DNA of 64,000 bases from Sepiola atlantica (taxonomy: Eukaryota > Mollusca > Cephalopoda > Sepiida > Sepiolidae). The notes beneath the pieces are model-generated. The model had not been told where the DNA came from, did not search any database, and worked only from the letters and a program-made list of their open reading frames with translations. The stretch is from the NCBI GenBank assembly GCA_963556195.1, contig OY744521.1, forward strand, positions 136,328,399 through 136,392,398. Direction: 5' to 3'. Shown piece by piece: positions 10,873 to 21,596 of this stretch. The first letter of the stretch is position 1. Each line of letters opens with the position of its first letter. A program made the position numbers and the translations under genes.

Positions 10873-10890
10873 ATCTCATCGTCGTCGCCA
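10873..10890 (-). promoter_or_regulatory. Primer-binding site of the intact gypsy element
   Basis: Three bases inside the 5' LTR the minus strand reads TGGCGACGACGATGAGAT. The leading TGG pairs with the CCA end of a tRNA, as in most LTR elements. I cannot assign the primer tRNA by eye. The old gypsy at 24.2-28.7 kb has a similar TGGCGATG start at the same place. Confidence 0.7.
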
Positions 10891-10893
10891 GTT

Positions 10894-11081
10894 TGTGGTG
10901 TTTGGTAATAAACAACAGTCAATTGTGGTGGTTGTAAACATATCTTTATTTAACAAGGGTTATAACAACATGTGTGTATCAACGGTCGTAATCTCTCTAT
11001 CTATGTCCCTAGCTATGTCGCTGCTGCTGCTGCTTCCTGCTCTCGTACCGATCACGTTGGTACGTGATCTTCGACACTACA
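10894..11081 (-). repeat. 5' LTR of the intact gypsy element
   Basis: 188 bp, identical to 6261-6448; it would carry the promoter. AATAAA complement at 10945-10950. Confidence 0.95.
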
Positions 11082-11086
11082 ACGTC

Positions 11087-11310
11087 TCTTCTGTGAGAAT
11101 AACACTGTAGTAAGGAATAGAGATACTCCCCACTAGACTGCAAAGTAGAATTTGTATTCTGCCATGGAAGAGAAGGGGGCTTTTATACAGGTAGAGGATA
11201 GCATGAGGAGTCAGGTAATTTCTGGAGCGAGAGAATGGTCCAACTATTTTTCCCGCAATCTTAACAACGTTATATATCTCTATTTTTATAAAGTTGAGTA
11301 TGTTTATATA
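11087..11310 (-). pseudogene. LINE-2 copy c, 5' part (upstream of gypsy insertion)
   Basis: The minus-strand frame (11077-11349) contains RSRNYLTPHAILYLYKS, the RT thumb motif of Jockey-like LINEs, and leads to the gypsy boundary. With one copy of acgtc removed, it continues into DVACLSLFYRYF at 6255. The element is 5'-truncated near 11310 and has lost the EYCCHIWAGA-type part, so it was already decayed before the gypsy inserted. Confidence 0.7.
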
Positions 11311-11854
11311 TTCGTATGTACATGATTCATTCCTAAATAAACGGATCATTATGAAATTTGGAACACAGCTGCTAGGCGTAAGGGTAGATAATATGGGTTA
11401 TATTTAGTTTTATGCTAACGGGCGAACAGGCGGTGAAAGCCATTCATAAAAACTCAAATACCTCCGATTTTCTGTGACATTTAGCAATAGGTAGAGGATA
11501 TCAATTAATAAATATTCCCCTAATCTTAATTTCTTTGCAGTATTTTTAAGAGTTTAAGAGAATATAATATGAAAAATTAAATTGTGTCAGATTTGCATTG
11601 AATTTGATCCATAGTAATTAGACAGCAATTACGCAAGAGCCCATGAATTTTACTTTCTTGTTCAATAAGAAGGGGGTAACATTCGTGTTTATTTTTTCTA
11701 TGTAACAGCCCCCCCCCCCCCACACACACACACACTGATGAGAACGATTGAGCATATGTTGTTTTTATGGTAAATAAGAAAACGCATGATTTAATACGGT
11801 CGAAACAGTTATTTGGGAGAAATAAAATGGTTTAAACAAAAAACGGGTTTATTC

Positions 11855-11936
<82 letters not shown>

Positions 11937-13189
11937 TAGCAAAGACTACCAACCCTTCGGTCGACAATTACTGATCCTGTAGTCTTCTTTACAGAAACCA
12001 AAAAAGTAATTTTCATTTGACATTTTGGTAATCTAGAGGAATTTTTTTTTAAATGATGATTGTCGTAGTGTTATTTTATATATTACAATATGGGGGAAAT
12101 ATACTGTGCATGAACATTGTCAAATTTTGTTTTTAGGGAAAAAAACAACAAAAAAGTTAATTAATATGATCTTTAAGATATTCAACGTCGATAAATTTTA
12201 TTTTGTTTCGGCATAAAAATTAAAATGAATTTCCCATTAAAACTGGTTACATAATGAAATGAATAAACATAAGGTTTGAACGTCGATTGGTCAAATACTT
12301 CACCTTCCTCAGATTAGTGTAATAGTAAAGTGGTGTCTAGAAGGAGCAACTTCCCGAAGTTGGGCCATAAATATTCAGACTAGACTTTTGGACTGCGTGT
12401 GTAAATTCTCGTAGTGTGTGAAACTCGATCAATATCTCTCCACGCACTTAAATGCAAAGCAACTTCACTGCGAGGTAAGTACTTTTTTTCTTTCTTATTT
12501 CTTTATTAAATGAGAGCAATAATTGTCCGATTATGTGGTATCTTCAAATAAAAAGACTCTTTAGTTTTGGTTAACAAGAGCTTCATTGATTGCTCGAATG
12601 GGAAGTAACCATAAACGAGAAATTATACTGTTTCGCCGTATTTTGAATTTCGCTTCTTATTAATTCTTTTTCGTTTAAAGACGTCCGCACGAACGAAAAA
12701 GACCTTCACGGGGTCGGATAATATCTTCATTGTGCAAACTGGAGGCTTGCTGGGAAGAACATGAGACCTTATATGTCGACGAATAGGAGTTATGTACGTA
12801 GATAAAGATACGCACGTATATAAATTACACGTATTTATAAATGGCGTAGCGGTTAATTTGTATGCTACATGTGTAATGTTAACCCGTATCTTACGTGAGT
12901 TTAATAGTGCATATTTGAAGATCCTGGTCGGAAGTATTATAATTTATTTATATCACATTCATTGATCGGTTGTCTCCCTTGTCCCTATAAGAGTGTCGTG
13001 GGTTGTCCAATACGTAACTCAATCCCTGTTCCCTTAGGAGTCACGTGAGCCAGTCTATAAAAACAATCGATACTGAGCTTCCTTTCAATCCCAGCAGGAC
13101 AACTGTTGACAGCTTAGTAACAGACGCCCTCAGCAGCAGTCGCCGGCAGTCAATCCCACTCCTTCCCCACCTTCCTCTTTATCCACCAT
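11311..13189. other. Intergenic, no recognised gene
   Basis: Contains a poly-C/(CA)n run at 11709-11734, a long TA tract and unassigned DNA. A GAG|GTAAGTAC donor-like sequence at 12472-12482 follows a less AT-rich stretch, and a TATAAAAA string occurs near 13057; neither has enough context to call an exon or promoter. Confidence 0.5.
11859..11935. repeat. (TA)n microsatellite
   Basis: TA run of about 77 bp. Confidence 0.95.
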
Positions 13190-14060
13190 CTTGGATAAAG
13201 GTTGGCCATCATTAATGGACCAGAGGTTATATCCTCAGCATCTGATGAAGCTAAATCTTTTGCAAATAACTTTTCGGCAAATTTCGCCCTTTGCGACCAG
13301 AGCCACCTACCCCCAGACTCGATACGACATTCGAATAACTGTCTGCGATGTCGCCAAACTCATTAAGGACTTCGATGCCAACAAGGCAACTAGTCCCGAC
13401 AACATTCTGGTCGTAGCACTGAAAAACTGCAACCCGAAATAGTTCCTATCTTTACTAAGCTGTTAAATCATTGCTCAAAGGAGACATGTTTTCCATCACC
13501 TTAGGAAAACTTCGTTGGTCTGCCCGGTATACTGGATACCGATTTTCTGCATCCCAGTTAAGACCGATCAGTCTGCTTTGTATCATGAGAAAGTTGTTTG
13601 AATCTGTAATAAATCAAGTAGTTGTTAACAACCTCAAGGACAACAATCTTGTTAATGACAAGAAATACGTATTTCATCCTGCAAGATCTATAGCTGACGT
13701 ACTGAGTGTGATATCGCACAGGATCAGTGAATCTATCGACGGGAGCTTCGTTTGTAGGGCGATAGCTCTTGATATATCAAAGGCCTTCGATAGAGTTTGG
13801 CACAAAGGTTTTCTCCACAAGCTTGTTAGCTATAGAATATCTGGAAATGTCATCTCAACTTTCTCTCCGATAAGACTATAAAAGTAATTGTTGACGTGCA
13901 AAAATCCAAAGCACATAGTATCAATGCCGAAGTGTCTCAAGGATCCATTTTTGGCCCAACCTTTTCCTGATCTTCATAAACGATCTTCCCAATCATATTC
14001 TGGGATTATTCGTTGACATCTACGCTGACAACACAACTACTTATGAAAACACTTCAAAGA
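13190..14060 (+). pseudogene. LINE-3: decayed Jockey-like LINE reverse transcriptase
   Basis: Three successive frames show RT landmarks. At 13191-13442 there is VCDVAKLIKDFDANKATSPD (the SKACGPD-type segment). At 13471-13881 there are LRPISLLCIMRKLFESVIN and AIALDISKAFDRVWHKGFLH. Near 14020 a frameshifted segment reads DIYADNTTTYEN where the catalytic FADD should be, so the active site is YADN. At least two frameshifts and loss of one catalytic Asp make it non-functional. The sequence differs from LINE-1 and LINE-2, so it is probably a third family. No 5' endonuclease is present. Confidence 0.75.
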
Positions 14061-14131
14061 CCACATAAAGAACTTATTTCCTTTCTACGGGATCCATAAT
14101 CCAAAGTGCTTAATATCCTGATTAGTTGCTC

Positions 14132-14500
14132 ATGACTGCCCTACTTCACATCAGAAATTGCAAACCGGTGTTAATCAAAAGAAAAATCCTACTTTATATT
14201 TTAGGCCGGATTTTTTTCGCAAATAATAATTTGTTTGCAATAATTTGTTTAATGGTAAAATAAAAGATATCCACTTGCTCAATGCCGCCCTATCTGACAT
14301 CAGAAATTCCAAACCGGTGTTCATTGAAAGAAAAATCCTACATTATATTTTAGGCCCGATTTTTTTTTCGCAACATGATAATTTGTTTTCAATAATTTTT
14401 AATGGTAAAATAGAAGATATACACTTGCCCATGACCGCTATAGCTGAAATCACAAATTTCCAACCAGTTTTATTCTGAAACAAAATCCTCATTATATTCT
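14132..14500. repeat. Tandem repeat, about 150-bp unit, 2.5 copies
   Basis: Units begin near 14132, 14282 and 14431. Shared strings are gacatcagaaattccaaacc, aaagaaaaatcctac, tatattttaggcc and aatggtaaaat. Copy 3 is truncated. The short frames over it (14245-14478) repeat the same residues and are not a gene. Confidence 0.8.
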
Positions 14501-14949
14501 ATTTCACGAGATCTTCCAGAAATTAGTCATTTCTCTTCGGGAGGGAATAAAATTCCAACACATTTCTAGACCGAAAATTTTTATTTAAAAATTAATAGAC
14601 GCTGATTCAAGATTTCATTTATCGTTTCTTCACGTTCTATTCGGAAGTGAGGGGTGTGGCCAGAAATTCGGAAGTTATGTTTTTAGAAATGCTCTAAGTT
14701 CAAAAACTATATATGCGACATGCGTACGCTATTTGAGGACATATTTTCATTTATAATATATAAGTTCAGTAATGCTCTGGATGCCTCCTAGATTATAATT
14801 GGGTAGTTTCAATACCTCTCTGCAGGCGTGTTTTGTTTCCTTTTTTTACTCCTCACTCGAGCATTGATGAAAGACAATGCTGAAGTGGGGGAGCCAGTTG
14901 TGACGGCGACACAGCCTACCCGAATCACTCAACAACCTGTGGGCATGGG

Positions 14950-15540
14950 GCGATCTGATTATACATATTACAAATGTAACGACCCTAATCATTTTGCGAG
15001 AGACTGCATGCAAAAGAGGCAGACTACCCGTCAACAATGTTATCGGTGCAACAAGACTGGTTATCTGGTAAGAGATTGTCCGGGAAACGAAGTTGGGGAC
15101 AAGACATCAGCGCCAGTCTATTCCCCAATAAGAATGTGAACTCGGCGCTATCTGTCATTACCATCTATGTGTATGATGCACCATGCTTGGCTCTCCTCGA
15201 CACTGGGTGCTCACGTTCTATCTTGAGTGCAAAGCTATGTCGGTCTTGGTCAAAGCAGAAGATGGTGGTAACTACATTGACCGGCGCTACGCAGGCCTGC
15301 TGCGGAAATGGCACTATTAGGATTCATACAGAGACTGGTAACGTTGCCACAATAAACGTGCTCATTATGCAGAGTAAACCTCTTGATTTTGATATGTTAC
15401 TTGGCATTGACGCCATTAAAGCACTCAGTGGCGTTGGCATCACACAATCTGGAAGTGTGGAGTTTGGGGAAGCACAGCCCATCGGTGCAGCACTTTGTAT
15501 TAACGAAGCTGATTTTGTTGCCAAATTTGACGAACTGTAA
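14950..15540 (+). pseudogene. Gag zinc knuckles and aspartic protease of gypsy-like relic
   Basis: Two CCHC knuckles are present: CNDPNHFARDC, whose first Cys is just upstream (YYKC), and CYRCNKTGYLVRDC, in which the usual His is Tyr. A frameshift near 15040-15130 leads to the protease frame (15037-15540) with the active site LLDTGCSRS and, later, DMLLGIDAI. This is the normal knuckle-to-protease order. Gag upstream of the knuckles is missing or unrecognisable. Confidence 0.75.
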
Positions 15541-15599
15541 AGTCGGATTTCTGAATATCCAATATCTAATGAATTAAGGGAAGATTATGAATGCGAGTT

Positions 15600-16175
15600 G
15601 CAGGCCTTGATAAACAACGTTTGGTTGTTGCCATATAATCAGTAGGAGTTTGGCCCACCCAAGGGACTAATACCACTGATGGCTGTGCTACAGGCCAATA
15701 AAAATAAGGTGCGTCCTGTGATTGACTATCGTGAATTAAACACCTATGTTGATGCATTCACTGGCGATGCAGATGTTTGTGCTGAGAAAATGCGAAGAAT
15801 GTAGACAGCAAGGAATGAATGTATCCATTCTGGACCTCAGGAAGGAATACCTACAGATCCATGTTGAGAGATCTCTCTGGCCGTACCAGACAGTCATATT
15901 TAAAGGACAAAGATATTGTCTAACTAGGTTGGGATTTGGCTTAAATATGGCATCTCTTGTAATGCGGGTGTGCTCGAAACTGTATTAGCCCAGAATGAGA
16001 AGATAAGGAGAGCAACGTCGGCGTATATTGATGACATATATATTAATGAGGATGTGGCGTCGGCAGAATCCGTAAGGAAGCATCTGGACCTGTACGGACT
16101 TACTAGTAAGGACCCAGAAAAACTGAAAAATGGTGCACGAGTGCTGGGATTAGAAGTTTGGACAGAGCATGGCCG
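15600..16175 (+). pseudogene. Reverse transcriptase remnant of gypsy-like relic
   Basis: RT segments appear in different frames: NKVRPVIDYRELN (about 15700), ILDLRKEYLQIHVE (about 15830, where catalytic Asp in LDL is kept), RLGFGLNMAS (about 15935) and TSAYIDDIYIN with the YIDD active site (about 16020). Stops and frameshifts between them rule out a working enzyme. Confidence 0.8.
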
Positions 16176-16379
16176 ACTGCGATGGCGGCGAAGAAGCAGT
16201 ACTGTGGATGCGCCGAGAACTAGGACACAGATATGTATCTTCTCCATGTGTGGCAAACTGGTGGGGCACTTTCCAGTGTGTTGATGGCTTCGAGTGGCAA
16301 CAGGCTTTATTAAACGTTACGCTACAACTGTTACACAGAACTGGGATGACATGGTTAGCAATACTCCGCTGAAGTGTAT

Positions 16380-16905
16380 GATAGCAGATACACTTGCCCG
16401 TGTACAGCAATCAGATCCTGTCCAAGGAAAATGGGGTGTGTCCACAAAGGAACTAGATGTGTGGGTGGACGCAAGTTCGCTTGCTGTGGGCGTAGCTCTT
16501 GACGCCAGTGGAGACATCATCGAGGATGCAAGCTGGTTGCGACCAACAAAGGATATCCAACATATAAACGTGGCCGAGCTGGATGCGGTACTAAAAGGAC
16601 TAAACCCTGCACTCAAATGGAATACCAATGTGTTACACATAAAAACAGACTCTGTGTGTGTACCACTGGGTAACCAATGCGCTCACGGGAAAGTCTCGAT
16701 TGAGCACAAAGGCCGCAAGTGAGATGCTCATAAAGCGGAGACTGGGCACAATAATCTCACTTGTTAAAGAGTACGACATTTCGGTTTATCTAGCACTAGT
16801 GAGATCTGGTCAGAACCGAGCAGACTCCCTGATGAGAGTTCCACAGCGGTGGCTCAATGATGTGAAGAGAGAGATTAAACCAACACAGCTAGTGTGTGCT
16901 TTTGC
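16380..16905 (+). pseudogene. RNase H remnant of gypsy-like relic
   Basis: Frame 16294-16722 carries LDVWVDASSLAVGVALD, HINVAELDAVLKGLN and IKTDS, the D-E-D residues of RNase H. After a frameshift near 16690 the block continues as AASEMLIKRRLGTIISLVKEY and NRADSLMRVP. It is closely parallel to 62620-63073 on the minus strand. Confidence 0.8.
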
Positions 16906-16909
16906 CACA

Positions 16910-18074
16910 GGAAACCTGAACTCAACACAGATAAACGAAATTCATCGACATAGTGGACATCCTGGAATCAGGTGAACATCATATTTTGTGCATAGAATCG
17001 ACCCGTCTGTGTCTAAAGCGGCAGTAAAGGCAGTTATTCAGAATTGTGAGGAATGCCAGACAATAGACCCAGCTCCAGTGCAAGGGAAAAGGGAAAGGCT
17101 CAGTGTGCAGGACGTATGGAACCGGCTAGGCATGGACATCACATACTACAATGGTTGCAATTTTTTGACACTGATCGATTGTGGACCCACGCGGTTTTCA
17201 ATCTGGCGGCCACTACAACGGCAAGACACTGCACATGTGATCCTGCAATTAGAATCAGTCTTTTTTTAACGTGCCCCCCCCCCCAGCTGAGAGTCTAGCT
17301 GATAATGACACTGCCTTCTGCAGTCAACAGTTCAGGCAGTTCATGAACGAGTGGGGTATAAACTTCCGATCACGCTGTGCATACAGGCCATCAGGAAATG
17401 GTATTATAGAAAGGTGTCATAGGACAGTGAAGCGGATTGCTGCACGAAAGAGCTGCCCTGTTATGGGGGCTGTGTATTGGTACAACGTTACCTCAAAGAT
17501 GATGTGTCCGCATCATCAGCACCTGCCAATTTGTTGAACTCATACTAGATAGTGAAAGGGGTACAATGTTGTGCCCCATCCGAATCACCATGGGATCTCT
17601 GCATTTTATAAAGAGGGGGACACAGTTTGGGTGAAAAATTCACAAGGACGCTGCACGTCGAAATTCAGACCAGGTTGTGTCACTGGAGTGATAAGTCCAC
17701 AGTCGGTGGTCGTTAATAGCACGCCTCGACATGTAAGAGACGTGCGCCCACGTCTCAGTTTAGCACCGGTAGTGGACGACAATGATGACACATCATCAGA
17801 GAGTACTGAATTGAGAGAACCAGATTCCGATACAAGTAGTAGTGGTTCTGCATCTGAAAGTGAGGGAGAGGACAGACGTTCCTTGGTTGAGCTGCCTTAT
17901 TCCATTGCCAATTCAGGTCCTGGTACATCTGATGTAAGAGAAAAAGAAATAACTGTCCCACTACGGAGGAGTACTAGGATAAAGCGACCAGCCACCATCT
18001 GTCACTTGTGTGATCATGCGATCAGGAAGGAATGTGACAATAAAGAGGAACATTCACCATCAGGAAAAGAATGA
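16910..18074 (+). pseudogene. Integrase remnant of gypsy-like relic
   Basis: The HHCC zinc motif is recognisable as HRHSGHPGIR ... CEECQTIDPAP, the catalytic region as GMDITYYNG, LADNDTAF and GNGIIERCHRT (the D, D, E positions). They are interrupted by a poly-C frameshift at 17274-17284 and by stops. The final frame 17571-18074 has the SH3-like C-terminal module (FRPGCVTGVI, RHVRDVRPR), then an acidic Ser-rich tail. Confidence 0.8.
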
Positions 18075-18249
18075 GGTGCTTCGCATGTCGTGTATGCAGA
18101 TTAAAAAGGGCTTCTCTTCATAAGTGCAGATGTTTATGGTGGTCTCTGATTTGCATATGTGGATTTCAGGTGATATAAATGAAGAGGGCAGCTGGAAAAG
18201 GGGCAGAAGCGATTTGGATGGGAGATAGAAAGGCAGATAGAAAGTGGGT

Positions 18250-21200
18250 TGCACGAAATTCAGTTGGAAATTGAATTACAGTCAAAACTTTTTTATTATT
18301 CTTTTATTTTTCTGGCACAGTTAGTTAACACTTCTCAGTTTGGTTTAGCAGTGGAAATGCATGACCAATTTGGATTGAGGTTCTTAATTGACACTCTGAA
18401 TAAACATGGCTTCTCTTCATCTTATTCGGAAGTCTAGAAATTCGAAAGAAGTGCTGCTCTTGTTCATGGCGCTGAAACTCTCTCCCCTGTTGAAACTGAG
18501 TTTGTGCAGTTCGTAGCTGATAATGTGGACCATAATGTAAGGAGTATTGATGTATTCAACACTTTCCACGGTATGGGCATCGCAGCATCTTTTACGCCCG
18601 GGAAAGTTAAAGCAAAACCAGTTCCAATGATTCAGGTCCTTTCAGAAGATATAATAAGGGTTGGAAGGATCAACATCAAGTACCTAGATTCACAGCACAC
18701 CTACAAACCACCAGTGACATTTAAAGAGCTCCATCCCAAGAAAGTTGTCGATGCCAATGCTAATGTTAACATCCTTTGGGAGGTTTCACTAATTTCACAT
18801 CCGTCCAGAACCACATGGTAAAGCTTTATGCAGTCAGTGCACAACGGAACATATCCTTGGCAATCAGCCACAGGTTTTTTTGCCAATGATCGACATAGAC
18901 CGTGGTAACCCAACCTGCATGAACTCAACGTTATGTTACATTAGTGATTCAGCCAGGAAAAACATTACACCAATTCTAACATTCGATCAACCACTTTGGT
19001 ACAAAGCAATGATGATAGTCGAGTCACAGCCTAGTTCCAGTCCCCTGAAATCATTTGTCTTGCGACTTGGTGGACTCCATACACAGATGAGCATTCTGGG
19101 TTCAATTGGTCATTTGATGACAGGTTCCGGACTGCAAGAACTTTTGTAACTTTTGTATGCTGAAAACACAGTCAAGCACATGCTAAGTGGTAAAGCAATT
19201 GCAAGAGCCATTCGTGCTCACTTCTTAGCTGATGCTGCTCTGAATGCTATTTTGTTAGCGAAAGCCTATGATTCGCCAGTTTCACATGTCACTGAAGAGG
19301 ATCAACGCAACACTGATGCAGAAGAGTCAGTTCCTCAAAACGAAGGTCTGAAGGAAGCTCAGGGGCTATTGAAAGGTCTTCTTGATGGGATTGAGACATT
19401 GAATAATGTTCTGTCATCAGAGTCTATGACCAGGATTGCCCAGAGAATCAACCATGTGAAGGATGCGATGGTTGACCAGCGAACAACAAAATTGTGGATT
19501 CAATACCTCGATATGGTGAAAATCCTGCAATTGTTTATCAAGGCAGAGCGCACCTGGAACTGGGAATTGCATCATGACGCTGTAAAGAAAATTTTGGCAA
19601 TATTCGCTGAAACAGGACACATCCTATATGCAAAATCGGCCTAACTGTACTTGCAGCAAATGGAGGGATTGCCGAAAAGCCATCCTGAAGTGAACCAGAA
19701 ATTCTTTGAAGGATTCCATGTGATTAGACGGAGTTATCGTTACTGGGCTGGCTTGTTGACGGGTCTGGTTATTGAGCAGATGGTAATGAGAAATATTAAG
19801 ACGTCTGGAAGTCAGTCATGGTAGAGGAATCGACGAAATTCAACGATTGGTTTGGACGCTATCACTGCCAGCGTGCGCTGAAATCAAGTTTACAATGCAA
19901 TAACTAGCAGACATTCGTTATGGCACTAGTGACCAGCACAAGAAAACTACTTCAGCAAGAAAAGAGCGAGATGTGAGGGATACATGGAAGCTCCTTGCGT
20001 TTCTCCAGACATATAACCCTTTGACAGAATATCTGTCCATTTACAATGCTGTAATTAATTGGAGACAAAAAGGAAAATATAGACAGAGCAGATGCAATCA
20101 TAGCTTCAATGGTTGGAGAAAATGTTCACGAGTACACTTTTAAAAGAAAGGATCGGGCAATTACACTTGGGTCAATGGTTTCGCTCAGCAAAGAAGAAAC
20201 AGTTGAGACTGATCGACAACTATTCCAGAGATTGTGTGTGCTATCTACAAATGAACCCTCAACTCAATAGCAGCAAGAACATTTCCAGTATGAGCTTTGT
20301 GGTTACCCACCTGCACTTTTTCATTCTTTCGGACTACCGCTGGAGTAAAAAAACGGCTTTGGCAAACGCAATATAGGAACTGACTTCCCCTGTACAATCG
20401 GATCCACAGTCTTCAGATCCACAGTATCTCTTAGATGGTGGAGCATTACTTCAACGCCTCCCATGGCAAAAATTTAACACATTTGATGAGATCTGTGCCC
20501 AATACAGCAGATATGTCACAACTAGATATGGAAAAGCATGCATTGTCTTTGATGGGTATGAACGTGGTCCATCCATTAAAGGCGCGACTCACCGACGCCG
20601 AACAGGGAGATCTGTTGGTGTTAATGTGTCACTGGCCCCTTTAATGGTATTAAATTTTAAAAAAGATGTTTTCCCAGCTAATCAAGAAACAAACGATAGT
20701 TCATTAACTTGCTGGGAAAGAGTTTGGAGGAAGCAGGTTGTAAAGTAATCCATGCATCTGGAGACGCTGACGTATTGATTGTGAAGACTGCTCTAGAACT
20801 GGCACAGACATGAGAAACCATTTTGATAGCAGATGACATTGACCTATTGGTCCTTCTATGTTATCATGCCAATAGAAATTATGGTTACAACATCTTCTTC
20901 AATCTACAACCAAAGGATAGTGCAAAAACTGTGAAAGTTTGGAACGTCAAAGAGATGAGGAAATCTTTTGTGGTCTGTTCGAACAGTCTTTCTATCCATG
21001 CACTACTGAGTTCTGATTCTACATCTAGTGTTTATGGAATTGGGAAGGCAGCATTCCTTCGAAAAGTGATGACCAATAGAAACTTCCTCAAACTGGCAGA
21101 AGTGTTTGGCAAGGATAGCAGTGCAGAAGAGGTTATTGAAACTGGAGAGAATGATTTAGTGTGCCTGTACAATGGTAATGGTGGGGAAAACATCAATCAT

Positions 21201-21596
21201 CTCTGACTGAGGCGCTTTAAGGAAAAGGTTGCCAAAAGCTCAACATATGTTGAGGCCAAATCATTGCCACCAACAAGAGCAGCTATGAAATTCCACAGCC
21301 TTCGAGTTTACTTCCAAATTCAGGAATGGAAATATAGAAACCAGCTAAAACCTGACGAGTGGGGATGGAAACTTTCAGGTGGTAAATTACAACCAATCAA
21401 GACTGACTTGCCAGCTGGTCCTGTAAATTTGTTGGCTATAATTAGGTGTAACTGTACTTCAGGGTGTACTGCAGCAAGATGCAGTTGCAGGAAACATGGC
21501 ATTGACTCTTCAAACTTGTGTGGTAATTGCAAAGGCCTCCACTGCAGCAACTCATCACAGCCAGATTTTGATGATGATGAAGTTACCTTTGACTAG
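18250..21596 (+). pseudogene. Decayed copy of a large uncharacterised invertebrate protein, DDIDLLVLL motif and CXC-like Cys-rich tail
   Basis: A chain of plus-strand frames reads as one broken protein of roughly 1000 residues: FGLRFLIDTLNKHGFSSSY (18.4 kb), FHGMGIAASFTPGKVKA and RVGRINIKYLD (18.6 kb), FVLRLGGLHTQMSILGSIGH (19.1 kb), a helical stretch (19.15-19.64 kb), DDIDLLVLLCYHANRNYGYN (20.84 kb), VYGIGKAAFL (21.03 kb), then DEWGWKLSGGKL and a tail with CNCTSGCTAARCSCRK and CGNCKGLHCSN (21.35-21.56 kb). I recall many predicted invertebrate proteins with this order but no assigned function. The DxD motif resembles PIN/FEN-type nucleases and the tail resembles tesmin/CXC Cys clusters; both are inference. 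Many stops and frameshifts and no visible introns suggest a retrocopy or an intronless mobile gene. The N terminus is missing. Confidence 0.65.

Larger units (their letters stand above)
6261..11081 (-). mobile_element. Complete Ty3/gypsy LTR retrotransposon, apparently young
   Basis: The element is 4821 bp on the minus strand: 5' LTR 10894-11081, primer-binding site just inside it, one gag-pol frame 6532-10653, polypurine tract 6449-6465, 3' LTR 6261-6448. The LTRs are 188 bp and identical by my base-by-base reading. Both have TG...CA ends on either strand. The 5-bp target duplication acgtc is at 6256-6260 and 11082-11086. No stop or frameshift interrupts the polyprotein. Identical LTRs and an open frame are what a recent, possibly still active insertion looks like. 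The target was a LINE-2 relic, whose frame joins across the two ends. Confidence 0.95.
14830..18074 (+). mobile_element. Degraded gypsy-like LTR retrotransposon, gag-PR-RT-RH-IN
   Basis: Domains occur in gypsy order on the plus strand, but across at least seven frames with stops between them. It is the same lineage as the element at 61.2-64 kb: both share an unusual RNase H (VDASS.AVGV, INVAELD, TDS) and similar integrase residues. I could not find LTRs: nothing flanking matches the LTR at 61230-61533 and no direct repeat pair brackets the block. It is therefore probably truncated at both ends. Confidence 0.8.

Noticed and set aside
12360..12482. Possible first exon with a GAG|GTAAGTAC donor
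   Set aside because: A single donor-like site without a start codon, acceptor or downstream coding exon is insufficient.
12950..13185. TATAAAAA-containing stretch resembling an LTR upstream of LINE-3
   Set aside because: No matching second copy, no defined ends, no target duplication in the window.
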